From: Vulcanimicrobiia bacterium
GTDB taxonomy: Bacteria > Vulcanimicrobiota > Vulcanimicrobiia > Eremiobacterales > Eremiobacteraceae
Reading direction: 5' to 3'
DNA: 32,525 nucleotides
NCBI GenBank assembly: GCA_025450855.1
Contig: JANWLL010000097.1
Location: forward strand, 1 to 32,525
In this document: positions 7,728 to 15,899 of the stretch, in pieces
Layout: every line of letters begins with the position of its first letter
How positions within the stretch are numbered: the first letter of the stretch is position 1
Translations under genes and position numbers: made by a program
Notes under the pieces: generated by a model
The model's input: only the letters and a program-made list of their open reading frames with translations
What the model was told of the DNA's origin: nothing
Databases searched by the model: none

Positions 7728-8269
7728 GAGAGCTTCCTTTCCTTTATCTTTTGCTTTGCCTTGGCCGGGCGCGTCGCGTTCATAGCGCGCAAGACGACCG
7801 GCGGAACGAAATCCGAGATGTCGCCGCCGAGCGAGAAGACCTCTTTGACGGACGACGACGAGACGTACGCATACTCGATGGACGCGGGGACGAAGATCGT
7901 GTCCGGGTTGCCCCGCAGCTTCCGGTTGAGGACGGCCATCGAATACTCGTGCTCGAAATCCGATACGATGCGCAGCCCCTTGACGATGACCTGCGCGCCG
8001 ACGCCGCGGACGAAATCGACGAGCAGCCCTTCGAATCGGGCGACCTCGACGTTTGCGACAGCGGAGCACACTTCGCGCAGCAGTTCGACGCGTCGATCGA
8101 GGCTGAACATCGGGCGCTTGTTCGGGTTGTCGACGACGGCGACGATCAGTCGCGGAAAGCAACGCGCTGCGCGCACGATGATGTCGAGGTGTCCGTTCGT
8201 CACCGGATCGAAGCTGCCGGGATAGACCGCGGGCCGCCGGTTTTCGACGGACCCGTTGCGACTGCGCAC
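7724..8269 (-). CDS. coaD: Phosphopantetheine adenylyltransferase CoaD
   Basis: 181 residues with YPGSFDPVTNGH (16-27), where the TNGH motif is the nucleotidyltransferase signature, and a C-terminal EYAYVSSSSVKE motif equivalent to ISSTxVRE. It makes dephospho-CoA from 4'-phosphopantetheine and ATP, the fourth step of CoA synthesis. The start is GTG at 8269, 6 bases past the rsmD stop. The last 15 residues are a lysine-rich tail not seen in E. coli CoaD. The rsmD-coaD pairing is widespread. Confidence 0.95.
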   Translation of the reverse strand: MRSRNGSVENRRPAVYPGSFDPVTNGHLDIIVRAARCFPRLIVAVVDNPNKRPMFSLDRRVELLREVCSAVANVEVARFEGLLVDFVRGVGAQVIVKGLRIVSDFEHEYSMAVLNRKLRGNPDTIFVPASIEYAYVSSSSVKEVFSLGGDISDFVPPVVLRAMNATRPAKAKQKIKERKLS

Positions 8270-8275
8270 CCTGCT

Positions 8276-8881
8276 CTAGCTCCGCGGCGAACGCGGACGA
8301 CCGTCGTCGGCGGAACGTTCGCTCGCCTGCAGCTCGCGTTCGGTCCGGACACCGGCGAAGGTGAGCGACGTGTCGCCGTACTTCGAGGTCTTGATGAGCT
8401 TCATCGAGGTCGGCAGCGCGAGCGTCTCCTTCGACCTGTGTTCGACGACCGCGATCCCGTCGGGCGCTAGGAGGCCGCGTTGCATGAGCAGCGCGAGCTC
8501 GTCCGCCGCTCCGCGGTCGTATGGCGGGTCGATGAGGATGACGTCGAACGTGCCGCGCAGAGTGCGCAGCGCGCGCGCCGCCTGCATCGGGAGGATGCGC
8601 CAGCGATCTTCGTCCTCGATGAGGTGCAGCGCGTTCCGGCGGATGGCGAAGGCGGCGGCGCCGTCGTTGTCGACGAACACGACACTCGCCGCGCCGCGCG
8701 AAATCGCCTCGAAGCCGAGCGCGCCCGAGCCGGCGAAAAGATCGAGAACGCGCGCGCCGTGGACGCGCCGCCCGAGCACCGCGAACATCGCCTCGCGTAC
8801 TTTCGCCGCCGTCGGACGCGTCTTGCGCCCTTTCGGCGCGCTGACGTTCTGACGCGCTCGATCGCCGCCGGAGAGTCTCAT
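8276..8881 (-). CDS. rsmD: 16S rRNA (guanine966-N2)-methyltransferase RsmD
   Basis: 201 residues with the SAM-binding motif VLDLFAGSGALGFEA (45-59), the acidic VDND after the next strand (70-73), and the catalytic DPPY (118-121) typical of N2-guanine and N6-adenine methyltransferases. The TRPT segment near residues 21-24 is also characteristic of RsmD. It methylates G966 of 16S rRNA in assembled 30S subunits. ATG at 8881; 41 bases after recG. The C-terminal 20 residues are arginine/serine-rich and variable. Confidence 0.94.
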   Translation of the reverse strand: MRLSGGDRARQNVSAPKGRKTRPTAAKVREAMFAVLGRRVHGARVLDLFAGSGALGFEAISRGAASVVFVDNDGAAAFAIRRNALHLIEDEDRWRILPMQAARALRTLRGTFDVILIDPPYDRGAADELALLMQRGLLAPDGIAVVEHRSKETLALPTSMKLIKTSKYGDTSLTFAGVRTERELQASERSADDGRPRSPRS

Positions 8882-8922
8882 AGGTGCGGTACTTAAAGGG
8901 TTGTCGTCGGGCGCCCTACCGC

Positions 8923-11064
8923 CTACGACGTCGCCTTGATCATCGTGTCGTGGTCGACCGACGCGAGGTGCGCGGCAAGCCCTTTGTTCGCAGGCTTGCG
9001 CAGGTGCGGATCGGCTACGACGACCGATTCTGCCGCCTTTTTCGCTTCGAGGAACACCGGAAAGTCGCGTATGAGGTGCGCGAGCTTGAAGTCGTCGCCG
9101 CCGTGTTGGCGCACGCCCCCGAGATCGCCGCGCCCTCGGATCTTCAGATCTTCCTCGGCGACGACGAACCCGTCGTTCGTCTGCTCGAGCACGTCGAGCC
9201 GGCGCGTTTCATCGGCACCGTCGACGGCGACGAGGATGCAGTACGATTTCGCCGTTCCTCGCCCGACTCGCCCGCGCAGCTGATGGAGCTGGGCGAGGCC
9301 GAAGACGTGCGCGTCCAGCACGACCATGACGGTCGCGTTCGGGATGTCGACGCCGACCTCGACGACGGTCGTCGAGATGAGGACTTGGATGAAACCGTCG
9401 CCGAAAAGCCGCATGACCTCGTCCTTCTCCTGCGACGACATGCGGCCGTGGACCAACGCGACCCGCAGACCGCGCAGCTCCTCGGCGCGAAGCCGCTCGG
9501 CTTCTTCTTCCGCGGAATGGACCGCGCGCTCGGATTCTTCGATCGCAGGGCATACGACGAACGCTTGGTGGCCGGCGGCGACTTGTTCGCGGACGAACTC
9601 GAAGATCTTCGGCTTCGCGCTCGCCGGCCGGACGTACGTCTTTACCGGAAGCCGCCCGGGCGGCAGTTCGTCGATGATCGAGACGTCGAGGTCCGCATAC
9701 ACCGATTGCGCCAGCGTTCTCGGGATCGGCGTCGCCGTCATGACGAGCGTATGCGGCGTGTGTCCGCGCGCCTTCGCGCGCAGCGCTGCGCGCTGCAAGA
9801 CGCCGAACCGATGTTGCTCGTCGATGATGACGAGCCCGAGCTTCGCGAACTCGACGTCGTCGGTGATGAGCGCATGCGTGCCGACGACGACGTCGATCGC
9901 GCCCGCCTTCAGCTCGTCGAGCACGAGATCGCGCGTCCGCCGGCGTAGGCCGCCGACGAGCAGGGCGGAGCGAATGCCGGCCCGCGAGAGCTGGCCATCG
10001 AGCTTTGCGAATTGCTGCTGCGCGAGGATCTCCGTCGGCGCCATGAACGCCGTCTGATAGCCGGCTCGAACCGCGAGCAGCATCGCACCGGCCGCGACGG
10101 CCGTCTTGCCGGATCCGACGTCGCCCTGCAAGAGTCGGTTCATCGGCGCTCGTCCGGTCATATCCGACCACGTCTCGGCGAGCACGCGGCGCTGCGCGAT
10201 GGTCAAGCGGAACGGAAGCAGCGCGACGAATTCGCTTTCGAGGCCGGCGAGCGCTTGGCGGCCGAGGCGCATGACCGGGGCGGGTTCGGCCTTGATCGCC
10301 GCCCGCCTCAGCGCGACGCTCACCGCGAGCAAGAAGAACTCTTCGAAGATCAGGCGGTGCCGCGCGCGCTCTGTCTCTTCCATATCCTTGGGTTCGTGGA
10401 TGGCGCGCAGGGCCCAGCGTGCATCGACGAAGCCTCGGCCAGCGACGACGCCCGCCGGCAGCGGGTCGATGACGCTCGCCGGATCGGCGAGGGTAACGCG
10501 TACGCCTTTGCCGATGAGCCGGCGCAGCGTCCGGTTCGTCAGACCGGCGGTCAGCGGATAGACGGGCTCGAGATCGCCTTCGAACTTCTCGCCGTCCTCG
10601 ACGGCGCGGTGCTGGCCGACGCTCATTCGCGGGCCGGCGAGCGTACGCTCGACACGGCCGCGGAGGAAGACGCGCATGCCGGCTTTGAGCTGGGTCATGA
10701 GATACGGCCGTCCGAACCACACGGCTTGTAGCAGGCCGCTTCCATCCTCCACGACCGCCGTCGACTTCGACCGCACCCGGCCGCGCAAGCGGACGTGCGA
10801 TATCCGCGTGATAACGCCGAGGACGTTGACTTCGCCGTCGGGTGCGAGCGGCAAGTCGGCGATCTTCACGGGGGCGCGCAGATCATCGTAGCGCGTCGGA
10901 TAATGACGGACGAGATCTCGGACGGTCGCGATGCCGAGCCTGTCGAGTTGCGCGGCAAGTACGGGCTTCAACGGTCCGAGTGATTGGACGGTTGACGCCG
11001 CTGGCGAGACGTCCGCCGGCTTGTCGTCCGCAGGTCGAGTTCGAGATCGAGGCGCGAGGCTCAC
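8923..11064 (-). CDS. recG: ATP-dependent DNA helicase RecG
   Basis: 713 residues with an N-terminal wedge/OB domain (about 75-160) that grips branched DNA, and SF2 helicase domains with Walker A GDVGSGKT (314-321), DEQH box followed by RFG (415-421), and MTATPIPRT. The C terminus has the RGRGDLGG-type segment of RecG. It remodels stalled forks and Holliday junctions. The start is GTG at 11064; the first 25 residues are a disordered extension. It follows tRNA-Cys on the same strand and leads into rsmD. Confidence 0.96.
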   Translation of the reverse strand: MSLAPRSRTRPADDKPADVSPAASTVQSLGPLKPVLAAQLDRLGIATVRDLVRHYPTRYDDLRAPVKIADLPLAPDGEVNVLGVITRISHVRLRGRVRSKSTAVVEDGSGLLQAVWFGRPYLMTQLKAGMRVFLRGRVERTLAGPRMSVGQHRAVEDGEKFEGDLEPVYPLTAGLTNRTLRRLIGKGVRVTLADPASVIDPLPAGVVAGRGFVDARWALRAIHEPKDMEETERARHRLIFEEFFLLAVSVALRRAAIKAEPAPVMRLGRQALAGLESEFVALLPFRLTIAQRRVLAETWSDMTGRAPMNRLLQGDVGSGKTAVAAGAMLLAVRAGYQTAFMAPTEILAQQQFAKLDGQLSRAGIRSALLVGGLRRRTRDLVLDELKAGAIDVVVGTHALITDDVEFAKLGLVIIDEQHRFGVLQRAALRAKARGHTPHTLVMTATPIPRTLAQSVYADLDVSIIDELPPGRLPVKTYVRPASAKPKIFEFVREQVAAGHQAFVVCPAIEESERAVHSAEEEAERLRAEELRGLRVALVHGRMSSQEKDEVMRLFGDGFIQVLISTTVVEVGVDIPNATVMVVLDAHVFGLAQLHQLRGRVGRGTAKSYCILVAVDGADETRRLDVLEQTNDGFVVAEEDLKIRGRGDLGGVRQHGGDDFKLAHLIRDFPVFLEAKKAAESVVVADPHLRKPANKGLAAHLASVDHDTMIKATS

Positions 11065-11116
11065 TTGCCGAAAGTTCGCGCCGCCTGAGAGCGCCGACCT
11101 TTTATGGGTCAGTGTG

Positions 11117-11191
11117 TGGAGGCGACACCCGGACTCGAACCGGGGATCAGGGTTTTGCAGACCCTTGCCTTACCAACTTGGCTATGTCGCC
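11117..11191 (-). tRNA. tRNA-Cys (anticodon GCA)
   Basis: The reverse strand folds as a complete cloverleaf: acceptor GGCGACA pairing with TGTCGCC, a D arm GCC/GGC containing AGTTGGTAA, an anticodon arm AGGGT-CTGCAAA-ACCCT with anticodon GCA, and a T arm CCCGG-TTCGAGT-CCGGG. The discriminator base is U, the main cysteine identity element, and the CCA end is encoded (11117-11119). The transcript would be 75 bases. It stands alone, 53 bases upstream of recG. Confidence 0.96.
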
Positions 11192-11244
11192 TCGAGAGCT
11201 CGGCTTTTCGGCGAGTGGAAGGGCAGTCCTCCGGAACGCGCTGA

Positions 11245-12051
11245 ATGACGCGCGCGATGAAGCCGACGAAAGACGATGTCGCGCGGCAATTCGATCGGAT
11301 GTCGTCCGCGTATGCGAAGAGCGAAGGTCACGCAGGCGGAGAGGATCTCGACATCCTCGTGCGGTTCGTCGCGCCGACGCGCGACATGCGCGTGCTCGAC
11401 GTCGCGACCGGTTCCGGGAACACGGCGGTCGCGATCGCTGGGTCAGTCGCGTCGGTCATCGCGATCGACATCGCGCCGTCGATGCTCGAACGTACCCGCG
11501 AGCTCGCCACGCGGAAAGGACTGACGAACGTGACGACAGCGCTCATGGACGTCGAAGCCCTCGATTTCGACGACGGGTCATTCGACGTCGTGACGAGCCG
11601 CATCGCCCCGCATCACTTCATCGATATCGCGCGGGGCATCCGCGAGATCGCCCGCGTCCTGCGTCCGGGCGGCGTATTCGTCGTCGAGGACAGCGTCGTC
11701 CCGGACGAGCGAGAGCTCGACTCGTTCCTCAACGGCGTCGAGAAACTGCGCGACCCGACGCACGTGCGGTCGCTCACCGCACCCGAATGGACCGACCTGC
11801 TCGCTTCGGCCGGCCTTGCTCAGACGAAGACGAGTGTGTGCCGCAAACCGCACGGCTTCGCCGAGTGGATCGCTCGCGCCGGAATGGACGACGCGGGCGC
11901 CGACCGCGTGTATGCGGCATTTGCGGCGGCCCCGCCGGCGGCAGTCGAGCGCTTCGATATCGTGTACGAAGACGGACGCGCCGTCCGCTTCACCGACGAC
12001 AAGATCATCATCCGCGCCGAGAAGACGTCCCGACCGCTACAAAGAGCCTGA
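11245..12051 (+). CDS. Class I SAM-dependent methyltransferase (UbiE/Methyltransf_11 type)
   Basis: 268 residues with a Rossmann methyltransferase core: motif I VLDVATGSGNTA (about 50-61), an acidic loop after strand two (AIDIAPSML), and motif LRPGGVFVVED (about 145-155). This layout matches small-molecule methyltransferases related to UbiE/MenG, but the substrate cannot be read from sequence. A second ATG four codons in (11257) is an equally good start. It diverges from tRNA-Cys/recG and is 37 bases upstream of moaA. A link to quinone or molybdopterin chemistry is speculative. Confidence 0.85.
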   Translation: MTRAMKPTKDDVARQFDRMSSAYAKSEGHAGGEDLDILVRFVAPTRDMRVLDVATGSGNTAVAIAGSVASVIAIDIAPSMLERTRELATRKGLTNVTTALMDVEALDFDDGSFDVVTSRIAPHHFIDIARGIREIARVLRPGGVFVVEDSVVPDERELDSFLNGVEKLRDPTHVRSLTAPEWTDLLASAGLAQTKTSVCRKPHGFAEWIARAGMDDAGADRVYAAFAAAPPAAVERFDIVYEDGRAVRFTDDKIIIRAEKTSRPLQRA

Positions 12052-12088
12052 TGAGCGATGACTTGGTGCGCGACGCGACGAACATCGC

Positions 12089-13120
12089 ATGACATCCATG
12101 ACTATTCCCACATCCGTAGCGGTCGACTCGCAGGGCCGGCCGCTCACCGATCTTCGGATCTCCGTCACCGACCGCTGCAACTTCCGCTGCACGTACTGCA
12201 TGCCGAAGGGCGTCTTCGGGCGCGACTTCAAGTTCTTGGCGTCGGCTGCGCTGCTGACGTTCGAAGAGATCGAGCGGCTCGCACGCATCTTCATCGCTCA
12301 CGGCGTCGAGAAGATACGCCTCACCGGCGGCGAGCCGCTGCTGCGCCGCGGCCTGGACCGGCTCGTCGCTCGTCTCGCCGCGATCGACGGACTCACCGAC
12401 TTGACGCTCACGACGAACGGATCGTTGCTCGATAAGCAGGCTCGAGCGCTGCGCGACGCGGGCCTTCGCCGCATCACTGTGAGCCTCGACTCGCTCGACG
12501 ACGCCGTCTTCCGCGCGATGAACGACGTCGACTTTCCGGTGGCGCGCGTGCTCGCGGGGATCGAGGCCGCTTCGGCGGCCGGGTTCGAGCGCATCAAGAT
12601 CAACTGCGTCGTCAAGCGCGGCGTCAACGAGTCGAGCATCGTCGAGCTCGCGCGCCGATTCCGAGGTACCGGGCACGTCGTCCGCTTCATCGAATACATG
12701 GACGTCGGCTCGACGAACGGCTGGCGCCTCGACGACGTGGTACCCGCCTCCGAGATCCTCGAACTTCTCGAAGCCGAGTTCGGCGTCAGACCGATCGCAC
12801 CGGTCAAACGGAGCGACGTCGCGAGCAGGTACGAGTTCGCCGATGGCTCCGGGGAGTTCGGCGTCATCGCGTCGGTGACGCAGCCTTTCTGCCGCGACTG
12901 TTCGCGCGCCCGCCTTTCGTCCGAAGGGCTTCTGTACACATGTCTCTTCGCCACCGTCGGACAGGATCTCCGAGCGCCGCTTCGTGAGGGCAAGTCCGAT
13001 GCCGAGATCGCCTCGCTGCTGCGAGGCATCTGGCACGTCCGGGCCGACCGTTATTCGGAGCTGCGCACTGCCGACACGGTCAAGCTGCCGAAAGTCGAGA
13101 TGTCGCATATCGGCGGCTGA
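12089..13120 (+). CDS. moaA: GTP 3',8-cyclase MoaA
   Basis: 343 residues of the radical SAM family. The N-terminal cluster ligands are Cys30, Cys34 and Cys37 (CNFRCTYC) with GGEP at 80-83. The C-terminal second 4Fe-4S cluster uses Cys268, Cys271 and Cys285, which is diagnostic of MoaA, and the protein ends in the essential GG. It converts GTP to 3',8-cyclo-GTP, the first step in molybdenum cofactor synthesis. No other moa gene lies in the window, so its partners must be elsewhere. The ATG at 12098 is an alternative start. Confidence 0.96.
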   Translation: MTSMTIPTSVAVDSQGRPLTDLRISVTDRCNFRCTYCMPKGVFGRDFKFLASAALLTFEEIERLARIFIAHGVEKIRLTGGEPLLRRGLDRLVARLAAIDGLTDLTLTTNGSLLDKQARALRDAGLRRITVSLDSLDDAVFRAMNDVDFPVARVLAGIEAASAAGFERIKINCVVKRGVNESSIVELARRFRGTGHVVRFIEYMDVGSTNGWRLDDVVPASEILELLEAEFGVRPIAPVKRSDVASRYEFADGSGEFGVIASVTQPFCRDCSRARLSSEGLLYTCLFATVGQDLRAPLREGKSDAEIASLLRGIWHVRADRYSELRTADTVKLPKVEMSHIGG

Positions 13121-13151
13121 CCCGCTCGGCGAGATTCTTTGACCGTGCCGT

Positions 13152-13176
13152 GAACCGTCCGGCCGGCGGCGGTGTA
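13152..13176 (+). promoter_or_regulatory. Candidate ECF-sigma promoter of the cupredoxin-MPE-sigma operon
   Basis: GAACC (13152-13156), a 16-base spacer, then TGTA (13173-13176). The same GAACC-N16-YGTM arrangement precedes the nearby DUF4397 gene. GAAC-type -35 boxes with a GT-containing -10 at this spacing are typical of ECF sigma factors. The -10 ends only 8 bases before the ATG at 13185, so the transcript would be almost leaderless, and no clear Shine-Dalgarno sequence precedes that ATG. It is supported only by the motif and the position upstream of an ECF operon. Confidence 0.45.
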
Positions 13177-13184
13177 CTTGTCGC

Positions 13185-13532
13185 ATGAAGAACACGATCG
13201 GTTCGATCTCTGCGGTGGCGGCACTCGTCGCCTGCCTCGGCGCGGGCGCGTCGCCGAGCCCGTCCGTCGCCACGACGGCGGTCGCCATCGCCGACTACTC
13301 GTTCAAGCCCCCGACCATCACGATAGCGGCCGGCACGCGCGTCGTCTGGTCGCAGAAAGACGACGATCCGCACACAGTGACGGCCGACGACGGGTCGTTC
13401 GACTCCAAAGGGCTCGGCCAGGGCGATACGTACGTGCACGTCTTCGCCAAGCCCGGCCGCTATCCGTATCACTGCTCGGCGCATCCCTTCATGAAAGGCG
13501 TCGTCATCGTCACGAGAGGAAAAACGCCATGA
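13185..13532 (+). CDS. Exported plastocyanin-like cupredoxin
   Basis: 115 residues with a signal peptide (about 1-25, cleavage near GAGAS) and a blue-copper fold. The type I copper ligands are all present: His63 (DPHTV), Cys97, His100 and Met103 (YHCSAHPFMKG). It is expected to carry electrons or bind copper outside the cytoplasmic membrane. It is the first gene of a four-gene operon; its TGA stop overlaps the ATG of the metallophosphoesterase as ATGA, so the two are translationally coupled. Its redox partner is not known. Confidence 0.9.
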   Translation: MKNTIGSISAVAALVACLGAGASPSPSVATTAVAIADYSFKPPTITIAAGTRVVWSQKDDDPHTVTADDGSFDSKGLGQGDTYVHVFAKPGRYPYHCSAHPFMKGVVIVTRGKTP

Positions 13533-14449
13533 GCGAAACGCTCGACCGCTCGAAGTTCCTCGAATGCATGGCATGGTGCGGCACCGGCGTCGTCTACGCG
13601 CTTACCGGCACGGGCATCGTCGGCCGAGCGCTCGCAGACGCGAGCACGCAACCGCTGCCCGCGGGTGCGCCGACATTCGTCCAGATCAGCGACACGCACG
13701 TCGGGTTTCACGGTGAGGCGAACCACGATGTGCTCGCGACGTTCCAGACGGCGATCGACCGCATCAACGCGCTGCCGTCGCGGCCGGAGTTCGTCATGCA
13801 CACCGGCGATCTCACGCACCTGTCGGCGGACGCGCAGTTCGACACCGTCAAGCAGATGCTCGGCACGATCAAGGCGGGCGCGACGTACGCCGTTCCCGGC
13901 GAGCACGACGTCATCAACGACAAAGGGGCGGAGTTCTTCAAGATGTTCGGCCACCCGTCGGGCGACAAGTGGTATAGCTTCGAGGCGGCCGGCGTTCACG
14001 CGCTCGCTTTGACGAACGTCATCAACATCACGGCCGGGGGCCTGCTCGGGCGCGATCAGCTCGACTGGGCGCGCAAGGATCTCGCATCGATTCCGAAGAG
14101 CATGCCCGTCACCGTCTTCGCGCACATCCCGCTGTACGCCGTCTATCCCGATTGGGGCTGGACGACCGACGACTTCTCGGAGCTGCTGACGATGCTCCGT
14201 CCGTTCGACTCCGTCACCGTCCTCAACGGCCACATACACCAGGTCCTGTCGAAAGTCGACGGGAACGTGAAGTTCTTCACCGCCGCGTCGACGGCGTTTC
14301 CGCAGCCGAAGCCGGGCGCGGAGCCGAAGCCGCATCCGCTCGTCGTGCCGGCGGGCGAGCTTGCGAGCCGTCTCGGCGTACGAACGGTGACGATCGTTCC
14401 CGGCACGCACGAGATCGCGGTCGCAGACGAGACCCTTGCGGGATCATGA
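13529..14449 (+). CDS. Calcineurin-like metallophosphoesterase, probably exported
   Basis: 306 residues. The metallophosphoesterase metal ligands are Asp55 and His57 (ISDTHVG), Asp94 (TGDLTH), His126 in GEHD, His199 (FAHIPL), and His235/His237 (GHIHQ). The usual GNHD is GEHD here, which I recall as a feature of a subfamily linked to cupredoxin genes. The N terminus (LDRSKFLECMAWCGTG) looks like a Tat signal in which the twin arginine has become Arg-Ser-Lys. The start at 13529 is fixed by the ATGA overlap with the cupredoxin gene, although the frame is open upstream. Substrate unknown. Confidence 0.85.
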   Translation: MSETLDRSKFLECMAWCGTGVVYALTGTGIVGRALADASTQPLPAGAPTFVQISDTHVGFHGEANHDVLATFQTAIDRINALPSRPEFVMHTGDLTHLSADAQFDTVKQMLGTIKAGATYAVPGEHDVINDKGAEFFKMFGHPSGDKWYSFEAAGVHALALTNVINITAGGLLGRDQLDWARKDLASIPKSMPVTVFAHIPLYAVYPDWGWTTDDFSELLTMLRPFDSVTVLNGHIHQVLSKVDGNVKFFTAASTAFPQPKPGAEPKPHPLVVPAGELASRLGVRTVTIVPGTHEIAVADETLAGS

Positions 14450-14458
14450 GGTAGATCG

Positions 14459-15004
14459 ATGACGGCATCCGCCGATGCCGAACTCATATCTCGCCTCGCC
14501 GGCGACGACCACACCGCGCTCGACGAGGCGTACCGCGCCTTCGCACACCGGTGCAAAGCCGTCGCCATGCGCACCGTATCCGATGACGCCCTCGCGCAGG
14601 ACGCGGTGCAAGAAGCGTTCCTCTCGCTTTGGCATCACCGAAGCGGTCTCGTCGTCCGGGCTGCAGGCATCGGCCCGTGGCTCGTCGTCGTGACCCGTAA
14701 CGTCGCGCTCAACCTCGCACGGACTTCGCGCCGGCGTTCCGCGCGCGAAGCCGCGCACGCACCGCCTGAGCCGCGACCGGATCCGACAGAGCTCGCGGTC
14801 GCGAATATCGAGGCCGCCGCGCTACGCGACGCGATCGAGCGGCTGCCCGACGAGCAGCGCCGTGTTATCCGGCTCGCCTATTTCGGCGGCGCTACATTAG
14901 CCGAGGTCGCGGCGCGGACGGGCTCGCCGCTCGGCACGGTCAAGCGCCGCGCGCAACTCGCGCTCGCTCGGCTTGCGCGAACGCTCGGAGGTGCGGCGCG
15001 ATGA
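14459..15004 (+). CDS. ECF-type RNA polymerase sigma factor
   Basis: 181 residues with sigma region 2 (about 12-80; AQDAVQEAFLSLW is the -10 recognition helix area) and region 4 (about 125-176; helix-turn-helix with GTVKRRAQLALARL), and no region 3, as in sigma-70 family group 4 factors. An AGATCG/GAGG leader precedes the ATG. The stop overlaps the ATG of the anti-sigma gene, the typical arrangement for a sigma/anti-sigma pair. The shared GAACC-N16-YGTM sites before this operon and before the DUF4397 gene are its likely targets. Confidence 0.92.
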   Translation: MTASADAELISRLAGDDHTALDEAYRAFAHRCKAVAMRTVSDDALAQDAVQEAFLSLWHHRSGLVVRAAGIGPWLVVVTRNVALNLARTSRRRSAREAAHAPPEPRPDPTELAVANIEAAALRDAIERLPDEQRRVIRLAYFGGATLAEVAARTGSPLGTVKRRAQLALARLARTLGGAAR

Positions 15005-15579
15005 TAGAACATCCGACCGGCTTGCTGCAATCGCTCGCCCTCGGCGAGCTCGATCGCGATGAGGCCTTCGCGGTGATGCAGCATGCGGATTCCTGCGCCG
15101 AATGCGCGGGGGAGCTCGCCGATGCGATGCGAGGCGTCGCGGCGCTCGCTTCTGCCGCCGGCGCAGAGCTGTTGCCTTCAGCGAAAACTGCAGTGCGCCA
15201 GCGAGACTCCCGTTGGCTCGTCGGCAGCCTCGCCGCCGCGGCGCTCCTGCTCGGCGTTTGGAATGTTCAGCTCGAGACGACCTCGGCATCCGTGCCGGTC
15301 GACGCGCTCGTGCACAGCCATTTCGCGCACCATGCGCTGACCGGCACAGGCGGACAAGCGAAGCTCATCCAGGCGCTCGACGGGTCATGGGTCTATATCG
15401 TAGCGACCGGCTTACGGCCGCTGCGCGCGTACGACGTGCTGGTCGATGGAACGAAGATCGGCTCTCTACGAGCCGATCTCACGGGCAACGCGACCGGCTA
15501 TTGGCGCCGGCAAGCGGGCAAGATCGCGAGCGCGGCGCTCGCAGGTCAGGATAGCATGCTACGATGGGACGGCCGCTGA
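15001..15579 (+). CDS. Membrane anti-sigma factor with zinc-binding motif (RskA-like)
   Basis: 192 residues: an N-terminal cytoplasmic domain with a H-x3-C-x2-C zinc motif (HADSCAEC, about 28-35), one transmembrane helix (about 72-90), and an extracytoplasmic domain (95-192) resembling the C-terminal domain of anti-sigma K factors, with LIQALDGSWVYIVATGL and a YDVLVDG segment. It should hold the upstream ECF factor inactive until an envelope or redox signal releases it. It starts at the ATG inside the sigma gene stop (ATGA). The last 20 bases overlap the convergent zinc-ribbon gene. Confidence 0.85.
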   Translation: MIEHPTGLLQSLALGELDRDEAFAVMQHADSCAECAGELADAMRGVAALASAAGAELLPSAKTAVRQRDSRWLVGSLAAAALLLGVWNVQLETTSASVPVDALVHSHFAHHALTGTGGQAKLIQALDGSWVYIVATGLRPLRAYDVLVDGTKIGSLRADLTGNATGYWRRQAGKIASAALAGQDSMLRWDGR

Positions 15580-15708
15580 GGCGGCAAAACTCTCCCGAAG
15601 CATCTCCCAAAACCGGCGCGTGCGCGCGCACGCCGAGCAGATGAGCCAGCCGTTGATCTCGTAGAGATCATCGGACTCGCATTCGCACGCGCTGCATCGT
15701 TTCGACAT
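15559..15708 (-). CDS. 49-residue zinc-ribbon protein
   Basis: The reverse strand encodes 49 residues from ATG 15708 to TAG 15559. Four cysteines in two pairs (MSKRCSACECES, then LICSAC about 20 residues later) form a treble-clef or zinc-ribbon knuckle; a short basic/aromatic helix follows (ARTRRFWEMLRES). A GGGGAG Shine-Dalgarno sequence sits 9 bases before the ATG. The spacing C-x2-C-x15-C-x2-C, with tryptophan before the second pair, is hard to explain by chance. It is convergent with and overlaps the anti-sigma gene by 21 bases. Function unknown; nucleic-acid or protein binding is inferred. Confidence 0.65.
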   Translation of the reverse strand: MSKRCSACECESDDLYEINGWLICSACARTRRFWEMLRESFAASAAVPS

Positions 15709-15829
15709 CTATATACGCTCCCCGTTGCGTTCTCAGTTCCCAAACCGGCGACGCGCCAAACGTGTGCCGCCTTTCTGCACGCCTGGCGAGCGGGCGACCC
15801 ATGAATCGCCCATGACCGTTTTCGCGAGG

Positions 15830-15854
15830 GAACCTCTGGGAAAGTTTAGACGTC
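15830..15854 (+). promoter_or_regulatory. Candidate ECF-sigma promoter before the DUF4397 gene
   Basis: GAACC (15830-15834; GGGAACC in full), a 16-base spacer and CGTC (15851-15854). This matches the general ECF promoter form (GGAAC, then CGTC) and the same arrangement at 13152. The predicted start would give a leader of about 40 bases with an AAAGGA ribosome site before the TTG at 15900. The rest of the 191-base gap (15709-15899) shows a small GGGCGA/TCGCCC palindrome near 15792-15811 and nothing else I can name. Confidence 0.5.
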
Positions 15855-15899
15855 AACATCGAGGGGCGAAACAGTCCGGATTGAAAGGAAACCAGACCT

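Noticed and set aside
15709-15899. Possible riboswitch (GEMM-like) before the DUF4397 gene
   Set aside because: I could not find the conserved GEMM core or a consistent set of helices on either strand. Only a small palindrome and an ECF-like promoter are supported.
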